From JAGQZY01 sp964588335 (GTDB taxonomy: Bacteria > Bdellovibrionota > Bdellovibrionia > Bdellovibrionales > JAGQZY01): a stretch of DNA of 64,000 nucleotides. A program made the translations under genes and the position numbers. The stretch is from the NCBI GenBank assembly GCA_964588335.1, contig CAZPOV010000004.1, forward strand, positions 1-64,000, in the 5' to 3' direction. Below, piece by piece: positions 8,850 through 17,661 of the stretch (its first letter is position 1; each line of letters begins with the position of its first letter). The notes below the pieces were generated by a model, which saw only the letters and a list, made by a program, of their open reading frames with translations, did not search any database and had not been told where the DNA came from.

Positions 8850-9089
8850 GGTCTTTTGGAGTCAATAGATTTTACGACGCTATTGGCGAAATAAAACAGG
8901 ATCAAGATTCCGTGGCAGCCCTGCTGTATCAACCGTTAAAGTCGAAGTCATGCTCTCTCTTTTTTAAAGCTGAGGCCACGGTGAGTTTTTCGCTGGTTAA
9001 AGTCTATGCTTTTACCAATTTTAAAAATGAAATAGTATTTGGAGATTAAATCATTTTAAGTTAGCGTTTTGTGCCAAGACGGAGGCCCT

Positions 9090-9509
9090 TTGAAACTTAT
9101 AATCAACCTACTGGTGAATATTATTATTTTATTCGTTATCGATGCCGTTTGGATCAATACAGTGGGTGGGGCCTTTTATGCTGAGCAGCTTTCAGCCATC
9201 GGGCGCTTCACCGCCGACGGGGCTTGGAATGTGCGAGTGGGTCCGGGTCTGGCCGTGTATTTTCTCATGGCATTAGCCATCGAGGTTTTTGTTTTTCGAA
9301 ATCTTTCTATCAAAGGTTTGCGATCCACACTGTGGCATGGTGGTCTTTTAGGCATTATCGTTTACGGAGTCTTTGATCTCACCAATCGCGCCATACTGGA
9401 AAATTACCCGATGGCGATGGTGACCGTCGATATGCTATGGGGCTGTGCTTTATTCACAGCCATAGCATTTCTTAGTTTCCACTTGCGTCGCAGTTTAACT
9501 CTTCTGTAA
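9090..9509 (+). CDS. DUF2177-family membrane protein, 139 aa
   Basis: Four hydrophobic segments span almost the whole protein. The pattern FVIDAVWIN ... FYAEQL ... GPGLAVYFLM ... GIIVYGVFDLTN is typical of the DUF2177 family of small inner-membrane proteins of unknown function. I chose TTG at 9090 because GGAGG lies 5 bases upstream. An earlier TTG at 9069 would add MCQDGGP and place the ribosome site inside the gene. It stands alone and converges on the small secreted protein at 9517. Confidence 0.82.
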   Translation: MKLIINLLVNIIILFVIDAVWINTVGGAFYAEQLSAIGRFTADGAWNVRVGPGLAVYFLMALAIEVFVFRNLSIKGLRSTLWHGGLLGIIVYGVFDLTNRAILENYPMAMVTVDMLWGCALFTAIAFLSFHLRRSLTLL

Positions 9510-9516
9510 TTCGATA

Positions 9517-9804
9517 TTAATCGTCTTGGTTGTCTTCTTTTTTCTCATCAGGATCAACGATGGGCCACGGCACTTCGCCGCTAAACATGATGATCTCGTC
9601 AGAGCTGTCGTCTTCTTCAGAAATATTATCTAAAAACTCAGACAATGTGATGATGCGGCCATCTTCAAGCTGCACTTCTAAACCTTGAAGTTTGGGATGG
9701 TTCTCTCGAATGTGAAAAACTTTTTCACAAGAGGCTTGTGTGCAAGAGTCTTGGGCAAAGACAGACAAGGGCGCGAGAAGTAGAAAGGCACAAATTTTAA
9801 GCAT
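9517..9804 (-). CDS. Small secreted acidic protein, 95 aa
   Basis: The start ATG at 9804 follows GGGGGG by a few bases and opens a clear signal peptide (MLKICAFLLLAPLSVFAQ). The mature part begins DSCTQASCEKVFH, with two cysteines six residues apart, and has the phrase VQLEDGRIITLSEFL. It ends in a strongly acidic tail (DEKKEDNQDD), with another acidic run (SEEDDSSDE) before it. No family is recognised. A longer in-frame extension to 9855 lacks a ribosome site and would hide the signal peptide. Confidence 0.7.
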   Translation of the reverse strand: MLKICAFLLLAPLSVFAQDSCTQASCEKVFHIRENHPKLQGLEVQLEDGRIITLSEFLDNISEEDDSSDEIIMFSGEVPWPIVDPDEKKEDNQDD

Positions 9805-10072
9805 AATTCCCCCCAGAATTTGTGAAAAAATAACAAAAAATTCGAGAAAAGCCACAAAATTCTATAAAAACATTTGTTTTTTTTATCTTGTCATTCAAAA
9901 AGAGCCGCCTTTAATGCCATGAACCCCTTGAAAACACTGGCTTCTCAAAGGGAAGGTGTTTTGAAAAACCTCCCTATAAACATTACAGATCAAAGCCGCT
10001 TCCCTTAAAGGGCCGAGCCTGCTACGAATTTCCCGCTATATTAAAGAGCACATCATTCATAGGAGAGAGTGT

Positions 10073-10996
10073 TTGAAGCTTAGGCATAAAGCAAACGTAA
10101 CATTTCATATTTTGTGGTCGCTGTGCTTTTTAGGTCTTGTTGCCTGCGCGCCTGATCAAATCAATGTGATCGACAAAGGTGATCGTCCGGCTCACACCTC
10201 TGAAATCGAAGTGCTGTTGCAAAGCCCGTCGCGCATTGGATATGCCGCCATCAATCGTTTGGTTTTTGAAAGCTCGTGCAACGGTTGCCATAACTCTGCA
10301 AAGGCTTCGGGTGGTCTTGATCTCACCAGTTATCAATCCATCGTCGACAGTGATATTCCCAATCTTCTTATGTTGGGCGAGCCCGTTGAAAGTCGACTGT
10401 ACTCATCCCTTGAAGCTGAAATGGGATCACGCCGCATGCCGCCGGCTCCGAAAGAGTTGCTGCCTGAGTCGCAACGCCAGTTGGTTTATGAATGGATTGC
10501 CCGCGGGGCTCCCGAAAAAGCCGGTGAACGTCAGGCGTTTTTAAGTTTAGAAGAAAAATTGACTCCGTTTTTCGAAAACCCAGAAACCATTGATTACGAA
10601 GTTGTGCAACAGTGGGTTTTTAAACCGGGCCGTTGTTATGAATGTCATAGTCAGCAAGGCTATCGTAGCAATGAAACGGCCATGATGTTTGGTACCAATA
10701 TGACTTCCTACTCAAGCTTGTTCTATCTTAACGGTATTGTGCGTGGTCAGCCCGTCAGTCTGCATGATAGCGACTCCGGTTATTTGGTGGCCAAAGGCTC
10801 GCGGATTTACGAAGCCGTTGCCGAGTCTCAGACCATGCCTCCCAAAGAAGAAGGGTTTCTGCCTCTCAGCGAAACCCGGGTCAAGCTGCTTCGTTTGTGG
10901 ATTTTAAACTGTGCGATTCAAGACTTTGACCCCTCGGCCAATGAAAGCCTTTTAAATGTAGGAGAAGGCGCCGAGAAAGTGCGGCGTTGCTACTAG
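10073..10996 (+). CDS. Exported lipoprotein with two c-type haem motifs
   Basis: A TTG start follows an AGGAGAGAG ribosome site. The signal peptide ends in LVAC (lipobox), predicting a lipoprotein. Two CxxCH haem-binding motifs are visible: CNGCHN (about residue 66) and CYECHS (about 193). Each is followed by an LxSY...L(V)xGxPxxSxLY...MPP pattern, as in the cytochrome c-like domains common in planctomycete and Bdellovibrio proteins. MPP occurs near 123 and 262. The Met may serve as an axial ligand (inference). It is a probable electron carrier or haem-domain protein outside the inner membrane; partner unknown. It converges on the NADH dehydrogenase gene with a 4-base gap. Confidence 0.8.
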   Translation: MKLRHKANVTFHILWSLCFLGLVACAPDQINVIDKGDRPAHTSEIEVLLQSPSRIGYAAINRLVFESSCNGCHNSAKASGGLDLTSYQSIVDSDIPNLLMLGEPVESRLYSSLEAEMGSRRMPPAPKELLPESQRQLVYEWIARGAPEKAGERQAFLSLEEKLTPFFENPETIDYEVVQQWVFKPGRCYECHSQQGYRSNETAMMFGTNMTSYSSLFYLNGIVRGQPVSLHDSDSGYLVAKGSRIYEAVAESQTMPPKEEGFLPLSETRVKLLRLWILNCAIQDFDPSANESLLNVGEGAEKVRRCY

Positions 10997-11000
10997 GTCT

Positions 11001-12308
11001 TTAAGTCTTTGGCTTTTTTTCGGATGCGTCTTCAGTGTTGTAGGCTTGCCACTTTTTGCTAACGATCAAGCGGGCACCTCGGCCAAACTTAAAGTAAGAA
11101 AACAGCCATTGCATTAATACGAAAATTCGGTTGCGGAACTTGGCGATAAACAAGACGTGAATAAAGCACCACATCACCCAAGCCAGAAAACCAGTAAAAT
11201 GCAGGCGACCAACCATGGCTACGGCTTTGGTGCGGCCAATGGTCGCCATTGAGCCTTTGTCATTGTACTCGAATTTTTTTCGTTCTTGGCCTTGTACACT
11301 TCGTAAAATATTTTTTGCCGCCCACTGGCCCTGTTGTAAAGCCACCGGCGCCAAGCCAGGAAGTTCGTTGCCATCGTCATCGATAAACGAGGCTTGATCG
11401 CCAATAACAAAAGTATCAGGAGCACCTTTTAAGCTAAGATCTTTTTCAACAGACAGGCGTCCGGTCTTGGTGGTTTCATTGTCGACTTTTTTACTGAGCT
11501 CCGCAGCTAGCACACCGGCCGCCCAAATAACAGTGCGCGCCTGAATCCATTGGGATTCGCCCACGCAAACTCCTTTGTCACTGACATCGGTCACCATGGT
11601 GTTGAGTTTCACTTCAACTCCCATGTTTTCTAAATCTTTTTTTGCGTGATCAGAAAGATCATCGGGGAATGCAGCCAGCACACGGGGCCCCCCTTCTACC
11701 AAAAGAACACGGGATTGGGTGAGGTCAACGCTGCGAAAATCTTTGGCCAAAGTTTTTCGAGCCATTTCGATAATGGCTCCAGCCAACTCAACACCCGTAG
11801 GGCCACCGCCAACGATCACAAATGTGAGAAGTTCAGCCTGTTCAACCGGATCGTCGCATTTCTCAGCGTTCTCAAAAGCCAAAAGCACACGACGGCGAAT
11901 TTCCGTGGCTTGTTCAATGGTTTTCAAGCCGGGGGCATAAGGTTCCCATTGATCGTTTCCAAAATAAGAGTGGCTGGCTCCACAACTTAAAATCAAGTAA
12001 TCAAAACTCTCCCATTCATTGGAATGAAACACGCGCTTGTTTTTTAAATCAACATCTTCGACTTCAGACAGTGTGACGCGGACATTTTCGTAAGAGGAGA
12101 AATACCGACGCAAAGGAAAGGCGATGTCCGAAGGATTCAATCCGGCCATGGCCACCTGATAAAGCAGGGGCTGAAACAGGTGATGATTGCGTTTGTCCAG
12201 AAGGTGAACCGAGACCTCTTTATGACCACCCAGAGTCTCTGTGGCTGCTAAACCACCAAAACCTCCACCGACAACAATGACTTTTTTCTGAGAACTTTTT
12301 GGCTCCAT
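11001..12308 (-). CDS. ndh: Type II NADH dehydrogenase (NDH-2), FAD-dependent
   Basis: This single-subunit enzyme passes electrons from NADH to the quinone pool without pumping protons. Two nucleotide-binding motifs are clear: VIVVGGGFGGLAA near the N-terminus (FAD) and FVIVGGGPTGVELAG near residue 165 (NADH). Further family motifs are LLYQVAMAGLNPSDIA, WAAGV, FVIGDQA and APVALQQGQWAAKN. The C-terminus has the hydrophobic membrane-anchoring stretch (GFLAWVMWCFIHVLF). I chose the ATG at 12308 because the first Rossmann strand follows closely. An upstream ATG at 12374 would add 22 residues unlike the family. About 125 bases separate it from the divergent exported-protein gene. Confidence 0.92.
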   Translation of the reverse strand: MEPKSSQKKVIVVGGGFGGLAATETLGGHKEVSVHLLDKRNHHLFQPLLYQVAMAGLNPSDIAFPLRRYFSSYENVRVTLSEVEDVDLKNKRVFHSNEWESFDYLILSCGASHSYFGNDQWEPYAPGLKTIEQATEIRRRVLLAFENAEKCDDPVEQAELLTFVIVGGGPTGVELAGAIIEMARKTLAKDFRSVDLTQSRVLLVEGGPRVLAAFPDDLSDHAKKDLENMGVEVKLNTMVTDVSDKGVCVGESQWIQARTVIWAAGVLAAELSKKVDNETTKTGRLSVEKDLSLKGAPDTFVIGDQASFIDDDGNELPGLAPVALQQGQWAAKNILRSVQGQERKKFEYNDKGSMATIGRTKAVAMVGRLHFTGFLAWVMWCFIHVLFIAKFRNRIFVLMQWLFSYFKFGRGARLIVSKKWQAYNTEDASEKKPKT

Positions 12309-12433
12309 AGCAGCAAAACCTACACAGTTGTTGCCTCGCCGTAAACAGGTAAATCTTATAAAGTCCCTAGCCATCGGATAGGCTTGTGATTATTATTGAC
12401 GCTGACCTTTAAGACATAAAGCAAGGAGCCCCA

Positions 12434-13309
12434 TTGACTGTATGTAAGCGACTTTTTCCTCTGGTTTTTCTACTCCTCACGGTGTGTGGAGAGGTGGATG
12501 AGCGTGGGAATAAGAGCCTGGGAGACAGTGACAGTAACAAGGGCCTGACTCGTTTTCAAAAACAACGGACCATCGACATCATGGGCTCATTGGGAGACTT
12601 GCAGCATGTTGTGTACAAAATTGCACAAAACGACTTTAACATTCCCAATCAAGAAGAGCCCACCCATCTTGGCGTCAATCGAGCTCCGCAACGGCGTCTT
12701 CTTTTACGCCATTTCGACCTTCCTCGTTGCGTGGTCAGAGACCAAGGCGATTTAGGTGCCTCCACTTTTCGCCTCCGTCTGTCGGGCAATCGTTGCCCGG
12801 TTCAGCTGGATTACTTTGAAAATCGTGGTGAACCCACAACCAGCCAAACGGAGACCGGCACTATTGAAACTCAAGCGATGACATTTGGCCACCTTTATGA
12901 CGTTCGCAACCCCTCGGTGACTTCCGACATTCGCTTTATGGAGATGGAAGGTTCGTTTCGAAAGACCAATGAAAAAGAAGAGGGTGTTGAGCGTTTGCAA
13001 GATGAAATGGATATTGTGGTATCGGGGCGGTCGCGACAAGCCGGAACCTTTGAATACACTCTCGAACAGCGCTGGACGAATACAAAAAAAGAGCAGGGAA
13101 GTCAGCAGCGTATCTTAACCCGTGCCGATCGACTGCGTGTGGGGACTGATTTTCGAGTGACTCTCTACAGAGTCGATCGCTACGTCAACGATCTGTTTGT
13201 GGGGCAGTTTTTTCGACTGAATGCCGTGGATATTTCGAAAGAAGTTTACGTTGAGCTTATGCAAGATCTCCACAACCAGTGGGGTGTGGAGATTTTTGAT
13301 ACCTTTTAA
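12434..13309 (+). CDS. Exported protein of unknown function, 291 aa
   Basis: The TTG start has AAGGAG 6 bases upstream. A hydrophobic signal segment (LFPLVFLLLTVCGEV) ends at a Cys, but the residue before it is Val, so the lipobox is imperfect and lipid attachment is uncertain. The mature protein is polar, with two nearby cysteines (PRCVVRD, GNRCPVQ). It ends DLHNQWGVEIFDTF. I recognise no family. It converges with the lipoprotein gene at 13312, 2 bases away. Confidence 0.65.
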   Translation: MTVCKRLFPLVFLLLTVCGEVDERGNKSLGDSDSNKGLTRFQKQRTIDIMGSLGDLQHVVYKIAQNDFNIPNQEEPTHLGVNRAPQRRLLLRHFDLPRCVVRDQGDLGASTFRLRLSGNRCPVQLDYFENRGEPTTSQTETGTIETQAMTFGHLYDVRNPSVTSDIRFMEMEGSFRKTNEKEEGVERLQDEMDIVVSGRSRQAGTFEYTLEQRWTNTKKEQGSQQRILTRADRLRVGTDFRVTLYRVDRYVNDLFVGQFFRLNAVDISKEVYVELMQDLHNQWGVEIFDTF

Positions 13310-13311
13310 AA

Positions 13312-13917
13312 TTATTCTCTAACGAAGTTCTCGTCGAGCGTGGCCTCGGGGCGCTCACCACCCTCGAATTCATCCCAGCCTTGGGTGTGAAGGCGAAGGG
13401 TTCCACGACCAAAAAGTTCCATACCGTAGGTGTAGGTCGGAAGAAATCGATTCATTTTCTCTTGAAAGGCCAAGCAACCCTCGGAGGTTGTGCTACCGGG
13501 TTCAAGGTCATTGGTCAGTTCCACTTGGTACACACCAAAAACAAGGTTATGAGTTTGCGGGATCAAATAGGATTCTCCAGCCTCGTTGGTGCGCTGGCGA
13601 GTTTCACGGCTTAGTTGAGACACGTAGGCCACCTGACCACGCAACCAGAAGCTGCAATGGGTCCCAGGGGGCATTACCGGATTGTTGGCTTCACCCACAT
13701 CACGATGTTTTAAAACTTCGATCTCGCCGTCACGAGTGATGGTGAAGCGTTCGCCGGAACTGGTGAATTGATCACCGCGCTCGGTGAAGGTGCCGTTGTA
13801 CTCGGATAGAAATTGTTCAGTGACGTCGTCGCCACCCAAATTGGTGTCGTCGGTCTGGCTGCAAGCTAAAAAGTTGAAGGCAATGACTGAGATTGCCAAA
13901 AGTCGCAACTTTTTCAT
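13312..13917 (-). CDS. Lipoprotein of unknown function, 201 aa
   Basis: The ATG at 13917 follows AGGAG by about 9 bases. MKKLRLLAISVIAFNFLAC ends in a lipobox-like FLAC, so an anchored lipoprotein is predicted. The body has the phrase YNGTFTERGDQFTSSGERFT and two cysteines (GTHCSFWL, SEGCLAF) that could pair. No family is recognised. In-frame codons upstream to 14046 lack a ribosome site and would bury the signal peptide. Confidence 0.7.
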   Translation of the reverse strand: MKKLRLLAISVIAFNFLACSQTDDTNLGGDDVTEQFLSEYNGTFTERGDQFTSSGERFTITRDGEIEVLKHRDVGEANNPVMPPGTHCSFWLRGQVAYVSQLSRETRQRTNEAGESYLIPQTHNLVFGVYQVELTNDLEPGSTTSEGCLAFQEKMNRFLPTYTYGMELFGRGTLRLHTQGWDEFEGGERPEATLDENFVRE

Positions 13918-14049
13918 GGGGTTTACTCCTTTTGTAGTTACACCCATGATAAGTCCAAGATATGTGCCAATAAAAAGGCGCTGAGAGCCCCATGGAGCGC
14001 CAACGGCCAAGCCAGCGAGATCGACACCCGTTAAATTGTTTATCACCTG

Positions 14050-14380
14050 TAAAAAAGCTTGAAGGGCTCAAAAGAGGTCCTAAACCCCGTTAAACCGAGA
14101 ACAGCGGTCAGAGCGTTTAAAAAACGCAAACTCCGCGCAAGCCCCTGGAAGGGCTTAAAGCCGGTGACGGGGCCCAATTTCTTGGGTGTTTTGTTGGTAG
14201 GAACTGCGGGCTCAACACAGTTGAAGAAATACGTTAGGTAGGTCAGTCGGATATAAAGTTTGCTGACGGCTTTTTAAATTTTACGGGGTTTCCCTGTGAG
14301 CTTGAAGCGGTTGAGCGACCGGTTCTCCTTCACACCCCGGGATCAGTAGGCCTTTTCTTTAAGGGCCTTTCTTCTCCCCC
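14050..14380 (+). ncRNA. Candidate structured non-coding RNA or long leader
   Basis: The 764 bases between 13917 and 14682 hold no recognisable protein gene apart from the mini-ORF below. Several stem-loops are visible: GCGTTT/AACGC near 14113-14127, AAGCCC/GGGCTT near 14138-14158, CCCAA/TTGGG near 14173-14187, GTCAG/CTGAC near 14242-14266 followed by TTTTT, GGGGT/ACCCC near 14285-14338 enclosing CGGT/ACCG, and AGGCC/GGCCT near 14348-14368 followed by a T-rich run. I could not match it to RNase P RNA, 6S RNA, SRP RNA or a known riboswitch. The strand is inferred from the T runs. Confidence 0.3.
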
Positions 14381-14549
14381 CATTTGTTGGATCTAGGTAT
14401 AGCAACGGCCTTAGCATAAGGGAAATTGATTATAATTATTCGTGGAATAGAAAAAACTTATAGTTAGATTTCAGACAGTCGTTATTTTCGTTCTGTCATT
14501 TTTTCACACCAATCAGTCCCCTAAGCTACTGATAACAGGAGGCTAATAT

Positions 14550-14636
14550 TTGAGGGCGCAGCGCAACAGGCGGACCGACGGAAAGCGGCTCTGTGCTTGG
14601 TTTTCCGTCAAATTATCAAACAGCTTTCAATTGTAA
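14550..14636 (+). CDS. Possible 28-residue leader peptide before the ClpX-like gene
   Basis: A perfect AGGAGG lies about 7 bases before TTG at 14550. The frame encodes MRAQRNRRTD...SNSFQL and stops at 14636, 45 bases before the ClpX-like start. The peptide is Arg-rich at the N-terminus. The ribosome site is stronger than that of most genes nearby, which argues against chance. A regulatory uORF or a small cationic protein are both possible. Confidence 0.3.
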   Translation: MRAQRNRRTDGKRLCAWFSVKLSNSFQL

Positions 14637-14681
14637 AGATTTCTCGCCCGACCTGCATTTGAAAGCCTGTTTTGTAGGACA

Positions 14682-16022
14682 ATGTTTGGTATGAAGGGGG
14701 CAATGAAAGAAGACAATCAGCCCTCAAATGATTCCGATAAAAAAGTCGACCGCGAAGAGCCGTCGGTGCCTCCACCTGGGTTTGATCCCGAGTCTTTGCA
14801 AAAAGAGTTTCGTGATCTTGTTGAAAAGAAATTTGGCGGCAAAGTTCAAGTGTTATCAATGGATGAAGGCTTAGGTTTTGATGCCGCCCAAGACGAAGAC
14901 GATCTTGAAGACGACGTTGTCGAAAAATTGGATGCCATCAACGATTTTGCTTACAAACCCAAAGACATTAAAGCCTATCTTGATCGCTTTGTTGTTGGTC
15001 AAGACGAAGCCAAGCGCGCTTTGGCGATTGCGGTTTGCGATCATTACAATCATTTGAAAGCCAGTCTTAGCGAAGTTGAAGATCAGCATTATCAAAAACA
15101 GAATGTGATGATCCTGGGGCCCACCGGTGTTGGCAAAACCTACTTAGTAAAATTAATTTCAGATTTGATTGGTGTTCCGTTCGTAAAAGCCGATGCCACT
15201 CGTTTTAGTGAAGTCGGTTACATGGGTGCCAATGTTGACGATGTGATTCGTGATTTGGTGCAAGTGGCTGGCGGCGATCATAAATTAGCCAGCAAGGGTA
15301 TTGTCTATGTCGACGAAGTCGATAAGTTAGCGTCTCGGCGCGATCACACCGGGCGTGATGTCTCTGGGCGAGGCGTTCAGTTTGGGTTTTTACGATTGCT
15401 TGAAAACAGTGACGTTGATTTGAATTCCAGTCACGACATCGCTTCGCAATTTAAAACCTTTATGAATTTCCAGAAAAAAGGCAAAGCCGAAAAAGAGATT
15501 GTGAACACCCGAGACATTCTATTTATTTTCAGTGGTGCTTTTCATGGCTTAGAAGACATCGTCAATCGGCGGTTGAACCAGCAACCCATCGGTCTGCACC
15601 AAAAGGCCGACAAACTGGATATGACCCAAGCTTTAAAAAAAGTCGAAGCCAAAGATTTGGTGGAATTCGGTTTTGAACACGAGTTCATTGGCCGTTTACC
15701 GGTGCGAGTCGCCTGTGATTCATTGGAAGTCGACGATCTTTTTAAGATTTTAACAACGTCCGAGCACTCCATCGTTAAGCAGTATGTGGAATCCTTTAAG
15801 CACTACGGAATTACCATTAAATTTAGCAAGGGTGCTTTGCAAATGTTAAGCGAGCAGGCTTACGAGCAAAAGACCGGGGCGCGTTCGTTGATAGCCGTTT
15901 TTGAAAAGCTTTTGCGACCATTTAAGTTCGAATTGCCGTCGACTCAGATCAAAGAACTCTTAGTCGACGAAGAGATGGTCAAGAACCCAAACGGTGCTCT
16001 TCACCACCTCACCCATTCTTAA
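14682..16022 (+). CDS. ClpX-like AAA+ unfoldase lacking the N-terminal zinc-binding domain
   Basis: The AAA+ module is clearly ClpX-type: RFVVGQDEAKRALA, Walker A GPTGVGKT (about 146-153), Walker B IVYVDEVDK (about 207), sensor/arginine-finger segment EFIGRLPV and sensor-2 TGAR (about 398). The classic four-Cys zinc domain that binds adaptors is absent. Instead there are about 85 residues rich in acid and Pro (EEPSVPPPGFDP, DAAQDEDDLEDDVV). The ClpP-docking IGF loop appears as PIGLH, which still fits a loose hydrophobic-Gly-hydrophobic pattern. So ClpP binding is possible but weakened. This is probably a specialised paralogue, with the housekeeping clpX elsewhere (inference). Alternative start: ATG 14703. 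It is preceded by a candidate leader peptide and structured RNA. Confidence 0.85.
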   Translation: MFGMKGAMKEDNQPSNDSDKKVDREEPSVPPPGFDPESLQKEFRDLVEKKFGGKVQVLSMDEGLGFDAAQDEDDLEDDVVEKLDAINDFAYKPKDIKAYLDRFVVGQDEAKRALAIAVCDHYNHLKASLSEVEDQHYQKQNVMILGPTGVGKTYLVKLISDLIGVPFVKADATRFSEVGYMGANVDDVIRDLVQVAGGDHKLASKGIVYVDEVDKLASRRDHTGRDVSGRGVQFGFLRLLENSDVDLNSSHDIASQFKTFMNFQKKGKAEKEIVNTRDILFIFSGAFHGLEDIVNRRLNQQPIGLHQKADKLDMTQALKKVEAKDLVEFGFEHEFIGRLPVRVACDSLEVDDLFKILTTSEHSIVKQYVESFKHYGITIKFSKGALQMLSEQAYEQKTGARSLIAVFEKLLRPFKFELPSTQIKELLVDEEMVKNPNGALHHLTHS

Positions 16023-16055
16023 CGACAAACAAATAAGGTGTTCAAAACTGCGAAT

Positions 16056-16538
16056 TTAATCGACTCGATCGCAGACACTGGAATGTCGTCCCGCCGCCGC
16101 ACAAAGACCTTCTCCAAGATTATCGACTCGGTCGCAAACACTGGAATGTTGCCCCGCTGCTGCACAAAGTCCTTCTCCAAGATTATCGACTCGGTCGCAA
16201 GCGCTCGAATGTCTGCCTGATGCGGCGCAAATTCCTTCTCCGAGATTATCGACTCGATCACAGATGCTGGAATGTCGTCCCGCAGCTGCGCAAATTCCTT
16301 CTCCGAGATTGTCGACTCGATCGCAGACACTGGAATGTTGCCCTGCTGCCGCGCAAAGGCCTTCACCTAAGTTTTTCGCCTCTTCTTCCGTCATTGTATT
16401 TCCGGAGAATACCAATTGTTGAATGATTCTCGATAGACTCGGGTTGTCCTCGACGATCGAGTCAAAGAAAGAAAGATCTTGTGCAAAAAGACTTTGTGAA
16501 AAGAAAACTAAAGACAAAGCCACGAAAACTTTTTTCAT
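16056..16538 (-). CDS. Secreted protein built of five 21-residue Cys-containing repeats, 160 aa
   Basis: The ATG at 16538 follows GAGGTG by 5 bases. A signal peptide (MKKVFVALSLVFFSQSLFAQ) is followed by ~35 residues (FFDSIVEDNPSLSRIIQQLV). Residues 56-160 are five exact-length tandem repeats beginning NLGEG(L/I)CAA and ending SS(V/I/A)CDRVD. Each has two cysteines nine residues apart and one invariant His. The last repeat ends at the stop codon. The paired cysteines suggest a disulfide within each repeat after export. No known family is recognised. It converges on the ClpX-like gene with a 33-base gap. Confidence 0.8.
   Translation of the reverse strand: MKKVFVALSLVFFSQSLFAQDLSFFDSIVEDNPSLSRIIQQLVFSGNTMTEEEAKNLGEGLCAAAGQHSSVCDRVDNLGEGICAAAGRHSSICDRVDNLGEGICAASGRHSSACDRVDNLGEGLCAAAGQHSSVCDRVDNLGEGLCAAAGRHSSVCDRVD
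16059..16373 (-). repeat. Five tandem 63-base repeats
   Basis: The repeats of the exported protein are visible in the DNA as five consecutive 63-base units. They are clearly related but differ at many positions, mostly preserving the protein. The unit length is a multiple of three, so loss or gain of a unit keeps the frame. Other reading frames are also open here because of the periodicity, which produces spurious ORFs. Confidence 0.9.
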
Positions 16539-16806
16539 CAAACACCTCGTTTTAAAATTTTGCTGATAATATCATGAGAGAGTCGAATGTGTTTTTAGTT
16601 GTACTTGATGTGAAAAAATGAAAGGTCTGTCAATTGATTGGTCACTACCAATTTTCGTCAGGCTTAGTAAAAGACCTCAATGCCTGCGCCCGTAGGACCG
16701 ACGCTCTAGGCAGTCTCCCGTCTCCAGTCCTTTAAAACAGCCCTCAAAGACGAAGATTTCGTTAATATTAAACCCAATTACGAACAAAATAGTCTATCGA
16801 CAGCCA

Positions 16807-17661
16807 CTAACTAATAAGCTGATCAATAATACTGCTGACTGGAGCTCTATACTGGGATCCAAAGATCACTTGGTGATTGAGCATATGATACAAATTGTAC
16901 AGGTGTTTGCGTGTTTGATAGTTGGAATCCAGAGATGATTCGGCTTGATAGCTTTCGTAAAAATGTGAATCAAAGCCGCCAAAGCATTCCGTCATCGCCA
17001 AATCCGTTTCACAGTCGCCATAGTAGAAGGCCGGGTCGACGATTGCGGGCTTCTGATTGGGCCCACAAATAATATTGCCATTCCAAAGATCACCATGCAC
17101 TGGGCTGGCTTTTGGATTGTGATCTTTCAGCAGTTCGATAGTTGCCGACTTTAAATCTTCGATGCGCGTTTCCGATTCCGAGAGTCGGCCTTGTTGTTTG
17201 AGTTGATTGAGTTTGAACAACAAGCGATTTTGCCAAAAGAACTCCGCCCACGACAGACTGTTAGAACTGGTGTTCTTTTGTTCCGACAGGCCAATAAAGT
17301 TGTCGGATTCAAAGCCAAAACCAGGACCCGAGGCGTTGTGCATTTGCGCCAGTTCCACTCCCAGGTTCGTCCAGAACTTGGCGGTTGGAGCTTCGGGTTC
17401 AATGTATTCTAAAATTAAAATCTTTTTATCTGCATGAATCAATTCAGGGACCAAAGAGGTCCACTTTTCAAGAGCCAACAGACCTTCAGACTCTTTTAAA
17501 AATACATCCGAGTCTTTGTCGTTGGTTTTAACAAAAAACCGTTGGTTGCCACTGTTAACCACGAATGCCGGATAGGAGCAGCCCCCTGATAGCTTTTTGA
17601 TTCCATCAATTGATCGTCCCAACACATTTGAAAACTCAGATTCCAAAGTGGTGGGGGTCAT
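16807..17661 (-). CDS. Fructosamine-kinase family protein (protein deglycation kinase)
   Basis: The family phosphorylates sugar adducts on protein amines (ketosamines), making them unstable. Bacterial members prefer ribulosamines or erythrulosamines. The aminoglycoside-kinase-like fold is shown by the N-terminal GGCSYPAFVV loop, FVKTND with the ATP-binding Lys, the catalytic HGDLWNGNI (about 188) and IVDPAFYYGDCETDLAM with the metal-binding Asp. Length 284 is standard. The start ATG overlaps the stop of the LMW-PTP gene (TAATG), a translation-coupled pair. This pairing is known in other bacteria, where the phosphatase acts on ribulosamine 5-phosphates, so it supports a deglycation role. Confidence 0.9.
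   Translation of the reverse strand: MTPTTLESEFSNVLGRSIDGIKKLSGGCSYPAFVVNSGNQRFFVKTNDKDSDVFLKESEGLLALEKWTSLVPELIHADKKILILEYIEPEAPTAKFWTNLGVELAQMHNASGPGFGFESDNFIGLSEQKNTSSNSLSWAEFFWQNRLLFKLNQLKQQGRLSESETRIEDLKSATIELLKDHNPKASPVHGDLWNGNIICGPNQKPAIVDPAFYYGDCETDLAMTECFGGFDSHFYESYQAESSLDSNYQTRKHLYNLYHMLNHQVIFGSQYRAPVSSIIDQLIS

Noticed and set aside
14059..14241. 60-residue frame in the gap before the ClpX-like gene
   Set aside because: Low-quality basic sequence without a ribosome site, and it overlaps several stem-loops; RNA structure explains the region better.
16019..16366. Alternative frame of 115 residues over the 63-base repeats
   Set aside because: Open only because of the periodicity; it lacks a signal peptide or ribosome site, unlike the frame at 16056-16538.
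16059..16373. Regular repeats considered as a CRISPR array
   Set aside because: Units are contiguous, coding and without unique spacers.
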